Notes under the pieces: generated by a model | The model's input: only the letters and a program-made list of their open reading frames with translations | The model's database searches: none | Told to the model about the DNA's origin: nothing | Position numbers and translations under genes: made by a program | Assembly: GCA_034003585.1 (NCBI GenBank) | Contig: JAVEYH010000142.1 | Coordinates: 1-8,202, forward strand | DNA length: 8,202 nt | From: JAPXSY01 sp034003585 | Lineage (GTDB): Bacteria; Verrucomicrobiota; Kiritimatiellia; RFP12; UBA1067 | Reading direction: 5' to 3' | Shown: piece by piece, positions 5,933 to 8,202 of the stretch | Layout of the letters: each line of letters begins with the position of its first letter | Position numbering within the stretch: position 1 is the stretch's first letter

Positions 5933-6709
5933 CCCCAAGTGGGGCCGGTGCATGGCGCCCGAGGCGTCGAGCACATGGCAGGAGGCGTCGTGGCGGATCG
6001 CGGTCAGGCGTCCGCCGTAGGCCGCGGCGAAGGTGGTGGAGGCCACCTCGCCGATGGCGTGCAGCTCGGCCGTGCCGTTGACGCACAGCACATGCGTCGC
6101 GCGATCGGTGACCACGCTCAGATTGTGCGACACCATCAGCACCGTCACGGCGGCGGTCAGCTCCTGGAAGAGCGCGTAGAGGCGTCCGGCCTGTTCGGGG
6201 TCGACGTTCGCGACCGGCTCATCGAGCAGCAGCAGCTCCGAACCGCCCGCCAGGGCCTGCGCGATCAGCACCCGCTGGCGTTCGCCCCCCGAGAGTTCGG
6301 CAAACGCCCGGCGGCCGAAGCCCTCCAGCCCCACGCGCGCCAGCGACTCGTCGGCCCGCCTGCGGTCTGGCCCGCCGTACAGGCCGAGCCGGGCGCGTCC
6401 CACGCGGCCCATGAGCACGACCTCGCGCGCGCTGACCGGCACCAGCGGGTCAAAGGCCAGGGACTGCGGCACGTAGCCGACGCGCGTGCGCGTTTCGCCG
6501 GGCGCGCCCCCCAACACGCGGACCGAGCCGTAGCGCGGGACCAGTTCGCCCAGCAGCAGTTTCAGCAGGGTGGTCTTGCCGCCGCCGTTGGGGCCGACGA
6601 CCGCGACCAGGGCGTTCGCGGCGACCGTGAAGGAGACATTGTGCAGCACCTCCTCGCCGCCGCCGTAGCCGAAACAGACATCCGCCACCTCGACCACCGG
6701 CGCGCTCAC
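5933..6709 (-). CDS. ZnuC-like metal ABC transporter ATPase, 3' end in gap
   Basis: About 259 residues are visible, a nearly full-length ABC ATPase (family usually 240-270). All motifs are present: Walker A GPNGGGKTT (39-47), Q-loop YVPQ (79-82), signature LSGGERQRV (139-147), Walker B LLLLDEP (159-165) and the switch histidine in SHN (H195). It powers metal import through the ZnuB-like permease. The GTG start at 6709 overlaps the ZnuA-like stop as GTGA, and GGAG lies eight bases upstream, implying translational coupling. The tail after about residue 237 (RHDASCHVLD, then HRPH) holds several His and Cys residues, which could bind metal, but this is not diagnostic. A longer open frame upstream is overlapped by the ZnuA-like gene in another frame and is a shadow. 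Confidence 0.93.
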
Positions 6710-7605
6710 GGGCCGCACTCCTCTCCGGCCAGGGCCGCGGCCGCGCGCCGCAGCAGCGCGGGCCAATCCTCCTGCAGCGGATTCAGCAGCACCGCGCGCG
6801 CCCCCAGTTGGCCGGCCAGCGCGCGCGCGGGCCGCGGGTCGTACTGCGGCTCGGTGAAAACGGTCCGGACCCCGGCGGCGCGCGCCCGCACGATCAGCTC
6901 CGCGAGGTGCCGGGCCGGCGGCGCCTTGCCCTCCTGCTCCAGCACCAGCGGGACGAGGCCGTACGCTTCGGCGAAGTAGCCCCAGGAGGGGTGATACACC
7001 GCGAACGCGCGCGGCGCGACCGGCCGCAGGCGCTCGCGCACCTCCGCGTCCACAGCGCAAATCTCCGCCACGGTGCGCCCGAGGGCCGCGCCGAACGCGC
7101 CGCGGTGCGGCGGGAAGCGTTCGGCGAGGGCCGCGACCGTGTTGGAGGCCATGACGCACATCAGGCCCGGGCTGAGCCAGATGTGCGGATCCCCGTCCGC
7201 GCCGGAGCAGACGTGGCCGGGCTCGGAGTGGTCATGCCGCGCGCCGCGTTTCGCGATCCCCGCGTCCATGGCGCGGAACGCGGGCCCGCCGGGCATGCGG
7301 GCCGCGCGGGAGAGCAGCGCCCGCTCGAACGGCAGGCCGAGCGTGAAAACGAGCGCGGCCTCCGCGAGGCGGCGCGCCTGCCGCGCGTCAGGCTCGAAGA
7401 GATGCGGGTCCGCCGCATCGGCCAGCATCGACTCGACCGCAACCCTTTCGCCGGCCAGCCGTTTGACCAGCCACGCCTGCGGCGGGATGGAGACCAGCAC
7501 CAGCGGCCGCTCCGCGCCGCGCGCACCGCCCGAAAGCAGCAGCAGCAGCGGCAGCGCCACGGGAAAAAGCCGCGCGGGGTAGGCAAAAAGCGGGCGGCGG
7601 CTCAT
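6706..7605 (-). CDS. ZnuA/TroA-like metal-binding ABC transporter protein
   Basis: A 299-residue cluster A-I solute-binding protein that captures a divalent metal (Zn, Mn or Fe) outside the cytoplasmic membrane for the ABC importer. A signal peptide covers about 1-31 (hydrophobic LFPVALPLLLLLSGGARGA) with no lipobox Cys seen. Metal-ligand positions are H68 in DPHLFEP, H141 in DPHIWLSP and H205 in YHPSWGYF, with E252 in TEPQYDP nearby. The usual carboxylate in the late 'DPL' motif is Asn here (NPL, N275). A short loop with three His and one Cys (RHDHSEPGHVCSG, 123-135) replaces the long His-rich loop of ZnuA. Its ATG overlaps the stop of the TM1266-like gene as ATGA, with AAGGAG five bases before the start. 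Metal specificity cannot be fixed from sequence. Confidence 0.92.
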   Translation of the reverse strand: MSRRPLFAYPARLFPVALPLLLLLSGGARGAERPLVLVSIPPQAWLVKRLAGERVAVESMLADAADPHLFEPDARQARRLAEAALVFTLGLPFERALLSRAARMPGGPAFRAMDAGIAKRGARHDHSEPGHVCSGADGDPHIWLSPGLMCVMASNTVAALAERFPPHRGAFGAALGRTVAEICAVDAEVRERLRPVAPRAFAVYHPSWGYFAEAYGLVPLVLEQEGKAPPARHLAELIVRARAAGVRTVFTEPQYDPRPARALAGQLGARAVLLNPLQEDWPALLRRAAAALAGEECGP

Positions 7606-7853
7606 GCGCGCTCCTTGGAAAGGGCGGATTTGACCGACACCCCGTCGACCCGCCCCAGGCGTCCCGTGAGGTCGCCCAGCTCGTCCGTGGTGGCCTCGAC
7701 CACCAGCGTGATCACGGAAACCCGCCGGGCGCGGCAGGGCAGGCCCACGCGCGCGAGAATCCGGTCCGCATGGTCCGAAAGGATGCGGTTGACCTCCGGC
7801 ACGCTGTCGCGGTGTTCGAGCAGGATGCCGACAAAACCGATGCGCGCTTCCAT
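7602..7853 (-). CDS. TM1266-family ACT-like small protein (putative hydrogenase-system regulator)
   Basis: This 83-residue protein has the layout of the TM1266 family: MEARIGFVGILLEHRDSV at the N-terminus, VSVITLVVEATTDELGDLTG in the middle and GRVDGVSVKSALSK at the end. The family is a stand-alone ACT-like domain, related in fold to the metal-sensing part of NikR, but without a DNA-binding domain. In Thermotoga and others it lies near [FeFe]-hydrogenase maturation genes (hydE, hydG), hence the name 'putative iron-only hydrogenase system regulator'. Here it is the first gene of a metal-importer operon and overlaps the ZnuA-like start by four bases. A role as metal sensor or modulator of the importer is an inference. 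Start chosen at the ATG preceded by GGGGAG; an upstream GTG/ATG extension to 7940 would read repeat DNA. Confidence 0.85.
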   Translation of the reverse strand: MEARIGFVGILLEHRDSVPEVNRILSDHADRILARVGLPCRARRVSVITLVVEATTDELGDLTGRLGRVDGVSVKSALSKERA

Positions 7854-7860
7854 TTTTCTA

Positions 7861-7866
7861 CTCCCC
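7861..7866 (-). promoter_or_regulatory. Ribosome binding site of the TM1266-like gene
   Basis: On the minus strand, GGGGAG lies seven bases before the ATG at 7853. It marks the true start and rejects the 29-residue N-terminal extension whose sequence derives from the caccacgaa-type repeat. No clear -35/-10 pair or Zur-like box is visible between this site and the repeats. Confidence 0.85.
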
Positions 7867-7895
7867 TTCTGCCGGAACGACCGGTGTTTTCCTTG

Positions 7896-8013
7896 CACCA
7901 CGAAGAGCGCGAAGAGGTTTTTCGGGGGGGGCCGGGACAACAGGATTTTCAGGATTCATTGTTTTTGTCTTTCGTGGTGAGCTTTCTCCTCTGCGTTCTC
8001 TGCGGCCTCTGCG
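7896..8013. repeat. 'caccacgaag'-type dispersed repeat
   Basis: The sequence has the layout of a well-known noncoding repeat style in environmental bacteria: caccacgaagagcgcgaagag, a middle part with caggattttcaggattcat, and a closing ttcgtggtg followed by units of ctctgcg (tctgcgttc tctgcggcc tctgcg, about 7988-8013). The ends caccacgaa (7896-7904) and ttcgtggtg (7971-7979) are perfect 9-bp inverted repeats. A run of eight G at 7924-7931 is a likely spot for sequencing error. No gene is supported here; the short frames such as the Cys/Leu-rich reading of this DNA are known artefacts of this repeat type. It occupies the upstream region of the metal operon. Confidence 0.7.
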
Positions 8014-8031
8014 CGAAACCAGCCGGTCCCT

Positions 8032-8172
8032 GAGTCGGGAGCGCGGGCGTCCCCGCCCGCAATGGGGTTTCTGGTTTCTGGTTTCAGGTTGCGCGTCGGA
8101 ACGTTCCTTGACTCGGCGCGACACTCTTTGAGCGAAACGTGGTTGCGGGCGGGGACGCCCGCGCTCCCAGTC
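8032..8172 (+). repeat. Inverted-repeat-bounded dispersed element, copy C
   Basis: A complete copy. Arms 8037-8062 and 8143-8168 are a perfect 26-bp inverted repeat with an 80-base interior in the same orientation as copy A. The interior again has ggtttctgg units, aacgttcc, gactcggcgcga and gcgaaacgtgg. An additional 8-bp inverted pair tccctgag (8027-8034) and ctcaggga (8177-8184) lies just outside. Unlike copies A and B there is no pyrimidine tract immediately after it before the window ends. The remaining bases 8185-8202 show nothing recognisable. Confidence 0.85.
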
Positions 8173-8202
8173 ATTGCTCAGGGATTTCCCGCTCCAGTAC
8201 CA

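Noticed and set aside
5366..6979. 537-residue Gln/His/Arg-rich open frame on the plus strand
   Set aside because: It is antisense to the ATPase, permease and binding-protein genes, which have full sets of motifs, and it crosses the gap.
4985..7159. Single 724-residue ATPase-permease fusion on the minus strand
   Set aside because: It spans the N run and overlaps the ZnuA-like gene in another frame. The GTG at 6709 with GTGA overlap is the natural ATPase start, and the permease is normally a separate gene.
7602..7940. 112-residue version of the TM1266-like protein
   Set aside because: The extra 29 residues are read from repeat DNA, and the GGGGAG site at 7861-7866 points to the internal ATG at 7853.
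7858..8174. Small proteins across the right-hand repeats
   Set aside because: They are translations of the caccacgaa-type and inverted-repeat elements, a common annotation artefact.
1..8202. CRISPR array, tRNA or rRNA genes
   Set aside because: The repeats are few, long and widely spaced with similar interiors, unlike a CRISPR array, and I saw no tRNA- or rRNA-like sequence.

Overview
The window is a GC-rich bacterial scaffold fragment with two runs of exactly 100 N (2648-2747 and 5833-5932). These look like scaffolding gaps of unknown true length, so this is probably a draft or metagenome assembly. Strong Shine-Dalgarno sites, many short dispersed repeats of the 'caccacgaag' and 'gggagcgcgggcgtcc' kinds, and a LacI-type operator beside sugar genes suggest a Planctomycetes-Verrucomicrobia-type bacterium, perhaps Kiritimatiellota or Lentisphaerota. 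That placement is an inference from overall character, not from a marker gene.

Left block (144-4725). An AraC-family regulator on the minus strand (144-1130) diverges from a plus-strand run of three genes: a ROK-type sugar kinase-like protein with an unfamiliar N-terminal domain (1287 into the first gap), a PIG-L family deacetylase (from the gap to 3581), and a NahK-like anomeric sugar kinase of the aminoglycoside-phosphotransferase fold (3601-4725). A 14-bp LacI/cre-like operator (1198-1211) lies in the divergent promoter region. Together these suggest uptake-independent processing of an N-acetylated amino sugar: deacetylation plus phosphorylation, under AraC and possibly LacI-type control. 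The substrate is not shown by the sequence.

Right block (4985-7853, minus strand). A tightly coupled operon runs right to left: a small ACT-like TM1266-family protein (in other bacteria associated with [FeFe]-hydrogenase genes), a ZnuA-like metal-binding lipoprotein-type or periplasmic protein, a ZnuC-like ATPase, and a ZnuB-like permease that is split from the ATPase by the second gap. The first three start codons overlap the preceding stop codons or have strong ribosome binding sites. The unit looks like a metal importer with its own small sensor or regulator.

The space between and around the blocks is occupied by repeats. Three copies of an inverted-repeat-bounded element of roughly 140-156 bp lie at 1-135 (cut by the window edge), 4766-4921 and 8032-8172. 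Copies 1 and 2 are followed by the same pyrimidine-rich tract, into which the AraC and permease genes run. An unrelated 'caccacgaa' element lies at 7896-8013. The most unusual observations are the covarying arms of the inverted-repeat element, its flipped interior in the middle copy, and the coupling of a TM1266-type protein to a metal ABC importer.
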